Below the pieces are notes generated by a model that was given only the letters and a program-made list of their open reading frames with translations, was not told the DNA's origin and did no database searches. From Linnemannia schmuckeri (taxonomy: Eukaryota > Mortierellomycota > Mortierellomycetes > Mortierellales > Mortierellaceae): a DNA stretch of 64,000 bases. The translations under genes and the position numbers were made by a program. The stretch covers positions 310,001 to 374,000 of the forward strand of contig JANATG010000005.1 of the NCBI GenBank assembly GCA_029449235.1, given 5' to 3'. Below are positions 12,883 to 24,334 of the stretch, piece by piece (positions within the stretch are counted from its first letter, which is position 1; every line of letters starts with the position of its first letter).

Positions 12883-15756
12883 ATGATCTCTGCCGTCCGC
12901 TCATCAAAACAGGTCGCCCGTGCCGCCCGCCCCTTGGCCGCACTCTCCAAGACCACCCTCTTCTCTACCCCCGCCGTCCAGGCCCGTCGTCACCTTACCA
13001 TCAACGCCGCTGCTGCCTCTGCCGTCGCCACTCAGCGCCTCAGGTACAGAAGGAATACAAGCAGGATCATTTTCCCAGGATATTGCTGATATATTACCTG
13101 GATCAGACTTGGTTTATGGCTGCCCTTGTTGCAATAAAGCAAAAGGCGCGCGCGTCTCTTTTCGAGTATAAATGGCGAAAGGCGCGGAGAACAACAAGAA
13201 CGGCAAGGACAGAAAAGACTGACTCATAGTGCTCTCTTGATCGTTGGGGACCTTTCCTCTTCTCTTTCTATTGTTCATTTTTGTGGGATAGCTCTCCTTA
13301 CCGCACCCAGGTCAGAAACTATGGTAAGCAAAACGTCGAACTCGGACAAGAGAAAAGAACGACAAAACTATACCCCACAGAAAAGGGGACAAGGCGCAAT
13401 GCAATGAAGACATAGTGACGAAAAGAAAGAAAAGAAAAATGCCTCTTCTGGGATAATTGAACTTTTTTTTTCGAATTGGATCTAATGCGCCTTTTTTTTG
13501 TCGTTGTTTTATTATCCGTGCTGTATCTATCATTGAATGGTTAATAGCTGACTATGTCGTCAAGGTCCCCCACATGGCCGACTCCATCTCCGAGGGTTCC
13601 TTGAAGCAGTGGAACAAGAGTACGTATCATCTTTTTTTTTTTGCCTTACTGTTCTTCTGAAGACGTCTTCGTCACAAAGTCTCAGTTCCTCTCTCTGGAA
13701 CGTTTATTCGAGGGCACCAGGATTATTATTGACTGATCAGAGGAACACACCCACTTTGCTAGAATGGAATGGAGAAGAAAAGGAATGAACCGAACACGAC
13801 GCTGATCTGGACTCTTACTGTGTATTGCTTTTGAACCAAATAGAGGTCGGCGACTTTGTTGCTTTGGATGAGGAGATTGCCACCATTGAGACCGACAAGG
13901 TAAAGAGCAAAGAAGAACGATGCAATCACGAGCAGACAAAAAAAAAGAGAGTGATCTCCATGAGGGAATAACAAGAAGGAGGAAGAAAAAGAACACCACT
14001 CCCACACGTCCAACCTTGATCACCCCTCTGATCGCGATGAAGATATCCAAGGGCGGCCGGCTTTTACGGATAAGGGGGGAAAGGGAAAAGGGAAAAGGGT
14101 TAAGAACGATCGATAACAAAGAAGGGAGGGGCTGATCAGCATTGAGCAGACAACTGGCTCATGGCAGAGGGATGAACGGCGACAGAACAACACACAAAAG
14201 ATAAAGAAAAAACCTCAAACGTTATCGTAACCGGGTCGGAGAAACTGACGATCCTTAGGAGTGTGTGTGGCCTGTTTACAACTGGAGAAGAAGGGGCATC
14301 GTCATTCATTGGCGGGGACGGGAAACCCGGAGACAAGTGGGATAGGCGCACTTCATTTTGAAGCGTGGTTATTATTACCATTGCAACTCAACATATGTCA
14401 TTTACTCATACGTCTTATTCCCTCTCTGAACGTGTGTGAAATTAGGTCGATGTTGCTGTCAACTCGCCCAAGTCTGGAACCATTGTCGAGTTGTACGCCA
14501 AGGAGGAGGACACCGTCGCTGTCGGTGCCGATCTCTTCAAGTTGGAGCTCGGTGATGCCCCCGCCGGAGGTAAATATTTTTTTCCCCTTCAATCACGCTG
14601 TTATCGGATGACCATGCTTAGACAAACGGACAGTCAGAAAGACAAAGAGACAAAGAGACAAAGAGACAAACAGACAGGCAAACGGCACCAAAAGAGAGAG
14701 CGACGACAGAGAGCACTTTTGTGTTTGATTGCTATTTCTCAACATTCGAAAGGGAACTTTTGTCCATATTAGTGTGATCTGGACAAACACGTTTGCGTTT
14801 CACTATGATCAGTCATCATCTGACATACTTTCTCTAATATGGATGAATGAATAGGCGCTGCCCCCAAGGAGGAGACCAAGAAGGAGGAGGTCAAGGAGGA
14901 GCCCAAGAAGGAGGAGGCCGCTGCTACCCCCAAGAAGGAGGAGCCTAAGAAGGAGGAGCCCAAGAAGGAGGCCCCCAAGAAGGAGGCCCCTAAGCCCGTC
15001 GCCTCTAAGCCCGTCGCTGCTTCGTCCGAGACCCCCGCCGCCCCCGTTGCCTTCAGCCGTGAGGAGCGCAGCGTCAAGATGAACCGCATGCGTCAGACCA
15101 TTGCCAAGCGCTTGAAGCAGTCCCAGGAGAACGCTGCCTCGCTCACCACCTTCAACGAGGTCGACATGACCAACCTCATGAAGCTTCGCTCTAACTACAA
15201 GGATGCCGTCTTGAAGAAGCACAACGTCAAGCTTGGATTCATGTCGGCTTTCGTCAAGGCTTCGTGCTACGCCCTCAAGGAGTTGCCCGCTGTTAACGCC
15301 AGGATCGAGGGTGACTCGATCATTTACAATGACTATGTCGATGTCTCTGTTGCCGTCGCCACCCCCAAGGGCCTTGTTACCCCCGTCATCCGCAACGCCG
15401 AGTCATTGTCGTTTGTCGAGGTTGAGAAGAGCATTGCCCAGTACGGAGCCAAGGCCCGTGATGGCCAGATTGCCATTGAGGACTTGTCCGGCGGTACCTT
15501 CACCATCTCGAACGGAGGTGTCTTTGGCTCGATGATGGGTACTCCCATTATCAACATGCCCCAGAGCGCCATTTTGGGTATGCACGCCATCAAGGAGAGA
15601 CCCGTTGCTGTTGACGGCAAGGTCGAGATCCGCCCCATGATGTACATTGCCCTTACCTACGACCACCGTATCATTGACGGACGTGAGGCTACCACCTTCC
15701 TCGTCAAGCTCAAGGAGGTCATTGAGGACCCCGTCCGCCTCTTGTTGGACGTCTAA
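12883..15756 (+). CDS. KGD2: Dihydrolipoyllysine-residue succinyltransferase, E2 of 2-oxoglutarate dehydrogenase
   Basis: E2 core of the mitochondrial 2-oxoglutarate dehydrogenase complex; it moves the succinyl group from the lipoyl arm to CoA in the TCA cycle. Six exons fit in frame: 12883-13043, 13292-13323, 13548-13619, 13844-13899, 14446-14569 and 14855-15756, giving 448 residues. The N-terminus is rich in Arg, Ala and Ser with few acidic residues, as in a mitochondrial presequence. A lipoyl domain follows, with the lipoylated Lys in the ETDKVDV motif at the exon 4/5 join. Next is a linker of repeated Lys/Glu/Pro units (start of exon 6), then the acyltransferase domain ending with the catalytic motif DHRIIDG. 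There is no peripheral subunit-binding domain, as usual for this E2 type rather than pyruvate dehydrogenase E2. Introns lie only in the N-terminal half. Identity is secure; exon 2 (32 nt) is the least certain border. Confidence 0.93.
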
Positions 15757-16457
15757 TCATCTAGACGTTTTTGTACTCTTTGTTTTTTTGCTTACGTCCT
15801 CCTCGCCTCATAGATATTTAAATGGCTACATGTCATTTACTCTCTTTTTCACACGCACTCACACCAACCACCACTTTCTTTTACAGACAACAAAAAGCTC
15901 CAAAAAAATAAACCCATTTCTCTTTCATGATTATTCACCTTTTGTTATCATTGTTATTATTCAACTCTGAAGGAGATGGTCGTTATTAATCGCGTCAAGA
16001 ATCGCGCTTGGTCAATCGGTCAAGGCGATGACAACAAACTAAAGACGCAACTCACACAAAGACCAATACACAACAGAGACATGGATTTGAAACGTCGATG
16101 AAAAAAATGACAAATGGGTGGCTGCTCGCTTGCAGTGGCTTATCAGAGATGATATGGACATCGCCCAATCCCTTCAGATTCAAAATGAGAGAAACCAGAG
16201 GCCTGTGCGGAAACACCCTTCTCATTGCTATCATCCGCTCACCCACTGAACTCGCTCAGTACGCACGCCATCACTGCATCCCATTACCCATTGACAAGAC
16301 ATATAAAGGTTGCGACTTCCTTCCTTTTTTTTTTTCTCTCCTCTTTTAACCAACAATCCACCCTTCTCTTACACCCAACACCAACACCTCCCCAACCAAC
16401 CTACAAGACCAACAAGACCAACAAGACCAACAAGATCAACAACACCCACCAAGCAAG
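15757..16457. other. intergenic region KGD2 to LUD gene
   Basis: Holds the KGD2 3' flank and the promoter of the next gene. Just before the start codon at 16458 there is a short tandem array of a 9-base unit (about 16403-16440, CAAGACCAA type) in the leader. No gene is seen. Confidence 0.5.
16301..16308 (+). promoter_or_regulatory. TATA-like box of the LUD-domain gene
   Basis: ATATAAAG lies about 150 bases before the start codon at 16458 and is followed by a T/C-rich leader. Position and sequence fit a TATA box; no transcript start is known. Confidence 0.45.
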
Positions 16458-17701
16458 ATGTCCATCCCTCAGAACACCAACCTCGCCGAGACTTTTGCCG
16501 AGCTGACCAAGACCGATGATAAGGTGACCTCGCTCGCCAATTCACACTTTTCTAAACCCGCCTCTGCCGAGCGCATCAATGCGGCCAAGGCTGGGCTGGA
16601 GAAGAACGGGTTCAAAGTTCATGTGGTCAACACCCGTGCTGACGCCTTTGAGGCTCTCAAGAACCTCATCCCCGCCGTAAGTTCTTTTTTCTCTTATTGT
16701 TGATGTTCTTTTTTTTTGAGTTTTGTCGCTGAGGTGATGTTCTTTGTGGAGGTGATATTCGATAAAGGACATCCCTTTTTTTTGTCCGTGAGAATAATGT
16801 GGCCTCGCGCGTGTTTTTTTTTTTTTTTTTGCTCCTTGTATGCATTCTTGAAAGTGTTCAAGCATGGTGAAGGTCGACTCGCATACTTACACTGTTTCCC
16901 CTCTTCTTGTTCATCTTCTTTGCTTTCTTAGGGTGTCTCGATCAACAATGCCCACTCGACCACCTTGGAGGAGGTAAGAAATCCTCTTTGACTGAGACAC
17001 AGCCTCTCTATCCCCGCTCTCATCAAACACAACATGCAGGCTGCTGCATATTCATAATTCTTAATTCTGCTTTCTGTTCTTTTGCACTTTTGCAATTGCG
17101 GCGCGTACATCGTTACTCCATGACTGTCTTTCCTAACGCCGCCCGTTTGTTTTTTAATTCATTTTAACTTTCACCCCCACTGCCACCACCGCATCCTTTT
17201 GTCCTCGCCTTTCCTTTCTTCCGCCGTCTCTTCTTCCGTACGCATTCAACCACCCAGATCGGATTCATCACCTACATTAAGGGCGAGACCCCCTGGAAGA
17301 ACATCCACGGCTCCATCGTTCACGAAAAGGACCCCGTAAAACAGGCAGACCTCCGCCGCACCCTCGGCTCCACTGTCGATTACTATCTCACCTCCGTCGC
17401 TGCCGTCACCGAGACCGGTCACCTGGCCCACGGTGACTTGTCGGGTTCCAAGGTTGGACCTGTTGCGTTTGCGGCCGGGAATGTGATTGTTGTTGCGGGC
17501 TCGAACAAGATTGTGAAGGATGAACATGAGGCCTGGAAGCGCATGGAGGAGCATGCTTGGCCGCTTGAGAGTGCGCGTGTGAGGATTGCATACGGCTTGC
17601 CCCAGTCCAGCATTACCCATTTCGAGTACATACGCCAAGCGAGCCCCTTCAATGCTAATCGTGTTCAAGTTCTTCTCATTAATGAGGCTTTGGGCTACTA
17701 A
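16458..17701 (+). CDS. LUD-domain (LutC/DUF162-type) protein
   Basis: Three exons (16458-16676, 16932-16973, 17258-17701) join in phase 0 to give 234 residues. The LUD fold is indicated by the segment around TLEEIG at the exon 2/3 join, a Ser/Thr-rich AAVTETG block, and a later VIVVAGSNKIV block followed by a helix rich in Glu and Arg. These match the typical order in LUD proteins such as LutC, which support L-lactate oxidation in bacteria (family knowledge). The fungal role is unknown. No targeting signal is evident, so the cytosol is likely. It follows KGD2 on the same strand with its own TATA-like box. The short middle exon (42 nt) has good GTAAG and TTAG borders and keeps the frame. The fold call is fairly sure; no substrate can be named. 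Confidence 0.8.
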
Positions 17702-18239
17702 GCACACGGTTCCCGAGTTCATTGACGACGTTTTTGAGCGGATATGTTCTTTTTGGAGGATGGGTCGTGCCTCTTCCTCACTTTGCTACTCATTCGTTTC
17801 GCAGTCACACGCTCCATCTCTCCTGCGCGCAGGGGTTAAATAAAAAATCATGCAATTGAAACGAATGCGCTATTGAAACCCTGTTAAATGGGGCATAGAA
17901 TATGAAGAATAACGCGTCATTTTTGGTGGAAAGAGAAAGGGCAAATGATTTAAGGTAAGGCTTGAATGCCGCTACAGGGATACAGGCGTTTGTAACACGA
18001 AGCTTGACAAACGCGGTATGCATCGTATAGACAACCGCCACGCTTCGTTTCTTTGTAGCTTTTATTTCTCAGAATTTTTCAAACAAGAATAGTCCACAAA
18101 ATTATTAATAGCATAAAAAAAAAAAAAAAAAAAAGAGAGATAATGCCGCGTCGCGTCGAAAAAAATTGATTGGCTTAAAAGAAGGAATACTGTTTAGTTC
18201 TGATCGTCAAAAGTCAGCGGCATCGGGCACAACTATCAA
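17702..18239. other. intergenic region
   Basis: 3' flank of the LUD gene. Contains a 20-base A tract (18115-18134) followed by GAGAGA. No gene is seen. Confidence 0.5.
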
Positions 18240-18995
18240 AAGCACGCCCAAGGACCACCAAAACAGTAGCAGTGGTCCTGCGCACGCTCAGCCTTACAAC
18301 GACAACAAGTAGATGCCAACTGCCAAGAAAATCACCACCCGTATCACCGCCGGCTTCAGCCAAACAAAGCTCTGTCGATTCCGGAGACAAGAAAGCCTAG
18401 ACCTTACTTGGAGATATGTACAGGGAGAGTCAAAGCGTCAGGCAGGACTATCAGGCAGCCATGAACTGGTATCACAAGGCAGCCGATGAAAGAGACGCAG
18501 TTCGCCAGTTTAGAGTAGGCGATCTTTACCAGAATGGTCTCAGTGTCGATGAGAACTACGAAGCCATAGTGGAATGATACCGCAAGGCAGCAGACCAAGG
18601 ACACGCAGAGGCGCAATACAACGTCGGTCGTTTCCTTGATCGCGATCGAACGAAGGATGATTGCTTCACTCAAGCGATATCTGATATCTCAAGGTGGTCC
18701 ACCAAGGGCATGTACAATTTCAATATCTTGTCGGCATAAACTATACACTGGGACGGAGAGTCATTCAGGACCACCTCCAAACGTTCGACTGGCGCCTCAA
18801 GGCTGCGACGCAAGGACATGTACATGCAGTCTCGGCATAATGTACGGATATAGTCATCATGTGCCCAAGGACTATTCAACAGCCAAGGAATGGTATCAGA
18901 AGGCCGTCAATCAGAAGCATCGGAATGCAACAGCGGCATTGGAAGTCTTTGAACGAAGGGAGCAACAAAATCTACATATACTCTGCGACTACTAA
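18240..18995 (+). pseudogene. Broken Sel1-repeat (SLR/TPR-like) gene
   Basis: Translated in pieces, this stretch gives Sel1 repeat units: AMNWYHKAADE (from 18458), then a repeat ending in DQGHAEAQYNVG (about 18594-18629), and in another frame KDYSTAKEWYQKAV near 18870-18910. A TGA at 18575-18577 stands where the repeat normally has Trp in an E-W-Y-x-K-A-A unit, and at least one frame change occurs between the repeats. Upstream sequence 18240-18420 shows low-complexity coding-like text with several stops. No intact start was found. Sel1 proteins are solenoid adaptors, heavily expanded in Mucoromycota (family knowledge). The pieces fit a decayed member; a multi-exon gene with odd introns is possible, but the in-frame stop argues against it. 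Confidence 0.7.
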
Positions 18996-19060
18996 ACAAT
19001 AAGGAAATAAATGAAGAAACGAGCAAATCGTAGTTTTTCTGCCTCTACTACTGCTACCTC

Positions 19061-19091
<31 letters not shown>

Positions 19092-19363
19092 TAGCTACGT
19101 GAACAACGTGAAATAATTACCCAAAAAGAGCTCCTGTTGCTGTGCTATTTTTTACTTTATTTTTCCTTGTTTTCGTACACATATATGCTTTTTTACATAC
19201 ACCTGAACCTTCTTGGTCACCCCTCCTTACTTTCTCCATTGCTCGGTTTGCATTTCTTTTTTTTTTTGCTGTTGTGCACACACGTTTTATGCTGTCTAAG
19301 CCCCTTATCAAGAAACAAGTTCCCAGATGTGCAAGCGTGAGAAGAAACGACGGAGTCAATTAC

Positions 19364-19401
<38 letters not shown>

Positions 19402-19965
19402 ATCATGTACCTTTCTCATGCAGTCGATCGTACTTTGGCTGCAGGTTCATGTTGTTACACCCCCTCCTTCACGTTCATACGTTTCATTTTTTTCACACTC
19501 CTACGGGACTCTCAATCGATGATGCAGTTGATGATGAACCTTGACCTTGACCTTGGGTGTCTTGGGGTACCCTGATTTTCTCCTTGGATGCTCATATGCA
19601 TCTGCATGTCATGTACTTTTTGTTTCTTGCATTGCCGAAAATACACAAACAAGACATTTTTCTAATTTCTGGGGGGAGGGGAGGTCCCCTGACCAAGGTC
19701 AAAAAAAAGAGAGCAATAGGCGTAGCATAGGTCAAAAAAAAAATAACAGGAAAAAAAAGAAATTGTTTTTAATTACAGCTCTTGGGAAAGGAGAGAGAGT
19801 GTGTGTCTTTTCTTGATAAAAGAAAGACCAAAGGTATAGACAAAAGCCTTGGGAACTTTTTGATGGAAAAGACAGAAAGAAAATAATACAGAAATAGAAA
19901 GAGACAAAAAAAAAGACCGAGAGAGGGGGTAACATGCTACGGCACCATGCAACAACCCACTCTGG
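18996..19965. other. A-rich intergenic region
   Basis: No gene is seen. It contains A tracts of 28 (19061-19088) and 34 bases (19365-19398) and smaller ones near 19735. It forms the 3' flank of the carbonic anhydrase gene on the minus strand. Confidence 0.5.
19365..19398 (+). repeat. 34-base A tract
   Basis: Uninterrupted A run followed by GAGATC, in the 3' flank of the carbonic anhydrase gene. No retroelement body precedes it. Confidence 0.8.
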
Positions 19966-20902
19966 TTAAGAGCGAGCGGCGGCAGCACGTGCAGCAAAGA
20001 GGGCACTGGAATCGACACTCAACTGAGCCTTCAGATCCTCCGCATTCTTAATATGGTACCCTAACTCTCCCAACAGACCCGTCTGAATATCATACACAAG
20101 GCCGACAATCTCGACCTTCTGGCCACTCTCCCACGCAGCCTTCATAATCGGACTCTTGGCGACTGTCAACACCGAGTTCCTGGCGTTAATCTCAACAAGA
20201 GCGCGGCATTTCTCTTCCTGGTCAAGAATCTGGTCAAGGTTATCCTGATGTTGGGCCTTGACTTCCTTGATGTTTCCGAGCCAGTGATCGATGAGGCCAT
20301 AGGAGTGGTCTCCAAGAGCGGCAGCGACGCCTCCGCAGCCATAGTGGCCACAGACGACGACGTGTTCGACCTTGAGGACCTCAACCGCGTACTGGAGGAC
20401 GGAGAGACAGTTCAAATCTGTGCTTACGACGACGTTTGCGATGTTCCTGTGTGTGAATACTTCTCCCGGTGCTGATTTTGTTGAAATTTTTTGTTGGTTG
20501 TGAGATATGGCGTATGATGGTGAGTTGGTGTCGTGAGATATGGCGAAATTGGGGACCCGATCGAAAGGATAGAGAAGAGAAGAGATGGAAAGAGAGCGGT
20601 TAGAGATTGGCTGGGGAGGGGGGTATGACATGACTGAGGTACAGAGTACAAAAGAGAGCAGAAGCAAAGCAGAAGAGCACAAAAGAGACACAGGGACACA
20701 ACAATTGTTGGATGTTGAGAGACGGAAAATAAAAATAAAATTTTGGCCAACCATTGCCCTGCGATGTACGAAGAAAAAAGGCGAAAGAAGGGGAACAATT
20801 CCCAAAGGCGTGTATGTGTGTGTGTCCCTCGGGCTTATCGAAGCAATAATTTGATACCCCGACTCTACCCCTCCTCAACAAAATAATCCATGTCGTAAGA
20901 AA

Positions 20903-20941
<39 letters not shown>

Positions 20942-21370
20942 GAACTTACCGAGTTGAAGAAGTTCGTTCTCTGGGACGCGAGAATCAGAGCATCCGATCC
21001 AGAAGACCTTGGGCTGCTGACCCTTGGAGCACTTCTCAAAGAAATCCGGTTGACGTTCCTTGATGGCCTTGGACCAGGCACGGTTGTTCTTGATCAGACG
21101 GGCGAGGCCGTGTTCCTTGGCAACCGAGGGGCTGGGTCCCAAGGTAACGGGGGAACGGGGGCAGCATGACTCGTCATCGTCATCGTCAATCTCCTCATTC
21201 CCGGTGGAGTTATACTTGTGAAGGAGGTGGTGGTGGTGCTTGTGGTGGTTGTGAGGGTGATTGTGGGAATCATTGATGTCGAGGGCCTGGACCTGGGTAG
21301 TGATGTTTTCGGTCGAGGAGGTGGAGGTGGTGACAGTGGTCTCCTTGGTTTGAATGGTATTGGCGGCCAT
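19966..21370 (-). CDS. NCE103: Beta-class carbonic anhydrase
   Basis: Interconverts CO2 and bicarbonate and supplies bicarbonate to carboxylases. Two exons (20950-21370 and 19966-20471) give 308 residues; the join yields QLAPGEVF, a standard sequence of the family. Zinc ligands are visible: Cys127 in CSDSR (with Asp129 and Arg131) and His183-x2-Cys186 in the GHYGCGG motif. An unusual 80-residue N-terminal extension is Thr-rich, then His-rich (about residues 36-51), then acidic (61-67), and has no clear mitochondrial signal, so cytosolic location is likely. The 478-base intron contains a 34-base poly(A) run on the plus strand, which is poly(T) in the transcript. The symbol follows the yeast orthologue type. 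Enzyme class is certain from the motifs; the exact start could shift within the leader. Confidence 0.92.
20904..20937 (+). repeat. 34-base A tract inside the carbonic anhydrase intron
   Basis: Appears as poly(U) in the pre-mRNA, only about 12 bases past the donor GTAAGT. Followed by GAGGG on the plus strand. Confidence 0.8.
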
Positions 21371-23737
21371 GTTTGTTTCTGTAGATATGGTTGTGGTTGT
21401 TGGTGAGTCTGGTTTGCTAAAGAGTGACCAGAAGCGAGAAGTGTTAAAGGATGAAATGGTGGAAGATATGTATGTGTTATCGAGATCGTGTAGTCGGATC
21501 TCGAAAAGTAAAATGTAGTGGTTAAAGGCAGTAGTGGGGTAATGGGAGTGGAAAGAAAGAAGGAAGATGATAGAGAAAGAAGAAAGCAGAAACAAATGAC
21601 CGGGTGGACGTATTTATAAGGAAAGAGAAACAAGAGTAAAACGGCCATATGGTTGAAATGTATCGAGACCATTGTAATGATGATCTGGAGGTATGTAGAT
21701 ATGATATGTATGAGGCGTGTGATGATGCTTGCTGCTCATATATCAAAGTGGAACAGAAGGCAGACGACGACAACAGAAGTCCAGATGAGCACACGCTCCA
21801 GTTCACAAACACGGAACAGGGGCATACATCTTTCTTGATTATGCAAAAAAGGGAAATTTTTCTTGGATATGGGTCTTGCTTTGCAATTGTCGCTTCTGTC
21901 ATGTCCTTATCAAGACTTAGCCTTGTTTCTTCTTTCCATCCTGTCTGGCTGTATGTCCGGATGAATGTGTATGTGTGAACCCCCCCAAGAGAGAGGTCAT
22001 TCGTACCTGACTGATTCTGAAATGAACGACGGACGAAGCAATTTCCTGTTCACGAGTGCAAAGAGGTATTATTTGCGGTGAGTGTGCAAAGGCGTGTCGT
22101 GGCTGTTGTTGGGGAAGGAGTGTCGGTGATGGTGGTAGGTTAAAGAAGAGAAAAGAAGAAGAAAGAAAAAGAAGGGGAGCTCTCCATTGCCGCCTTCCCT
22201 TTTTATATGAACGTTTCGATTACTCTTTTTTTCCCCTTTCATTCTTTTAGGTCGATTAAAGTACTTTTCTTACTTTTTGGTTTCTTACAAGCCGTCATTC
22301 ATTGGTGGATAAGTTGTCCATCCGACAAAGACAAAGTTTTCCCCCTTTATCCATTCCTCTCTCTCTTTACTCTCTCTTTATCCATTCGGGGATCGCGACC
22401 GACAGTTAGGGTGAAAAAGAGAAGACGAGGGATAAAAAACAATAACCACCGCTCTTTCTCCGAAGGAAAAGATCCGATAACCATCCAACAACGAGAACGA
22501 AGACGACATTCTTCATCTCTAAGAAAGTTATGTTGGGGTTACTATACTTTTACTCGCACTCGCAGTGAAAGAAAGTAAAAGGGAAAATAAGGCGCACTCA
22601 TCTTCATCATTCATACCTCATTTTCTACCCATTCCGATGCATTCCTCCCGCAAAAACCCATCCGTCTCTCATGACCATCGCCATCTTTTCGCTCTTGCAC
22701 TTTTTCCTCGTTTCATGTCAATTATTCCCTCATCAACATTATCTAGTTTTTTGTTTTGCTTTATCGATAAATACAAATGAACGTTCTCGCTCGGTCTTTT
22801 TTTAGTGTCAAGTGCGATAAAATGAGGTTCCACCCATGGTCCCTCCTTCCTTTCTATGCCTCTGTTCTTTCTCCTCGCATTTTCTTTTTTACCCGTTGCG
22901 TTGTGTTGCGAACCAAAATAGGTTCATGACCGAGCTTTTTCCCTCCAAAAGGGCTATCTCCCTGCCATTTCTCTCCTTGTGTCAAAAAACAGCGCACGCA
23001 CATATATGCGCACGAACAAACAAAAAAGAATTGCTGGATGCACTGATGCATCTCACCCAAAGTGGACTGAGAGACAAAATCGAACTCTGGAAGAGTGAGG
23101 GACAGTAGACAGGTGGTTGTGGGCTGTGATTTGAATGGTGGATGAAAATCTGCACCTCATGACCCCCTCTCTCTTCTTTTTCTCTTATACTTGGCAGACA
23201 AAAAAAAATTGGATGATTGAAGCTCTCAAAGGCCCTTTTGTTGAATCCAGAAGCGTGTTGTTTTAGTGATGAAAAGGCAATCCCGAACAACGAACACAAC
23301 AAAGAAAAGAGGGAAGAGTAAAGAAAGAAGGATTTTGTCAATAGGTGTGAGTGAAAAAAGTTGAGTTGTTGAGAGCAAAAAAAAAGTTGGAACGGGTGCA
23401 CAAAAACATTTTTTTTTGTGGGGCATTTCATTTATGGAAACGTGCAACTACCGAACGTTCAATTACGCGTGCGGAGGCTGTGCAATTACGAAAAGTTAAA
23501 ACCTCCTTTTTCTCAGTCGCTCTACACGTGATGAAACACATTTTCGTACCTGAAATTCTATTTTAGAGGCGGATCTCTAACTGATCAAACAATCCCAAAT
23601 CCGGCGAGCAATTGACTCTCACATAAGTTATCTCTCAACTATACCAATTGAATACAACTGGGTTACAATGAAAAGTGGAAGACAAGCAGGTTATAGAATA
23701 GTACAATAGATTACAATGGAGGTCTATGCGTTGGGGT
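21371..23737. other. intergenic region
   Basis: Promoter and leader of the carbonic anhydrase gene at its left end, 3' flank of the next minus-strand gene at its right end. The middle is T/C-rich on the plus strand. No RNA gene, repeat or supported coding region is found. Confidence 0.5.
21611..21620 (-). promoter_or_regulatory. TATA-like box of the carbonic anhydrase gene
   Basis: Reads CTTATAAATA on the minus strand, about 240 bases before the ATG at 21370. It is a plausible TATA element with a long leader. Confidence 0.4.
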
Positions 23738-24334
23738 TTATTGTGATTTGTTCTTCCAGGATATCTCTCGGCCTCCATTCTCGCCAAGGGGTTCTGACTC
23801 GGAGGACGTCTGGGACTGGGCATGGTGCTTATCCTCCTCTTCCTTCTCCTTCTCTTCCCTGGCCGTCCGTCCCGTAAACTCCTGCCATCCCTCGTTGACC
23901 ATCTTTCTCTTCCGCCTCCGTCTCCGCTTCTTGGTCCCTGGCTCTGTCCCTGACTGCTCCGCATCTGTTGACATCACTGAACCCTCCGACCCTGACTCTG
24001 CTGTTGATGTACGGTCTGTCAATAGAGAAATGATAGGTCCTTGATGCGATATTGAAGACGAGGTCGCCGCATTATGGTGCTGTGATGATGTTGATGATGG
24101 ATCCTGCTCGTCGGAGGAAGTAGTGCCGCCACCTCTAGACCGCCCGCGGTTCTCAATGACATGGAAATCCTTGCCCTGACGTCTCTGTTGATCCAATGCC
24201 TGAGCACGCTTGTCGTCGACGACTTTCCAGGGGACGAATGCTGGAGTTGCGACGGTGAAGACGGCTCCGACGGCGACCGTGAAGAAGAGTGAGAGTGTGA
24301 TCCGTTGCCGCTGTAGCAGTGTAAGCGGCTTCAT
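23738..24334 (-). CDS. Small membrane-anchored hypothetical protein
   Basis: Single exon of 198 residues from the ATG at 24334. The frame is open further upstream, but that part is Pro-rich UTR-like sequence. Residues about 10-33 form one hydrophobic helix, followed by a short Pro-containing motif and a VVDDKRAQAL segment. The remainder is polar, Ser-rich, then strongly basic (a Lys/Arg run near residues 140-150), then Glu/Lys-rich, so mostly disordered. The short N-terminal anchor with a conserved-looking juxtamembrane segment recalls small fungal organelle membrane proteins, but I cannot name a family. It is divergent from SGT1 across a 563-bp shared promoter region; its leader contains a 17-base G run (24392-24408 on the plus strand). 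Confidence 0.55.
   Translation of the reverse strand: MKPLTLLQRQRITLSLFFTVAVGAVFTVATPAFVPWKVVDDKRAQALDQQRRQGKDFHVIENRGRSRGGGTTSSDEQDPSSTSSQHHNAATSSSISHQGPIISLLTDRTSTAESGSEGSVMSTDAEQSGTEPGTKKRRRRRKRKMVNEGWQEFTGRTAREEKEKEEEDKHHAQSQTSSESEPLGENGGREISWKNKSQ

Noticed and set aside
14640..14690. AGACAAAGAG repeats in a KGD2 intron as a CRISPR-like or minisatellite array
   Set aside because: Only a few imperfect 10-base units with no spacers; simple sequence in an intron.
14769..15222. Antisense frames rich in Leu/Gly opposite KGD2
   Set aside because: Mirror of the Lys/Glu/Pro linker and catalytic domain codons; no independent support.
19061..19088. 28-base A tract as the tail of a retroelement
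   Set aside because: The sequence before it is the Sel1 pseudogene end, and no target duplication could be found around it.
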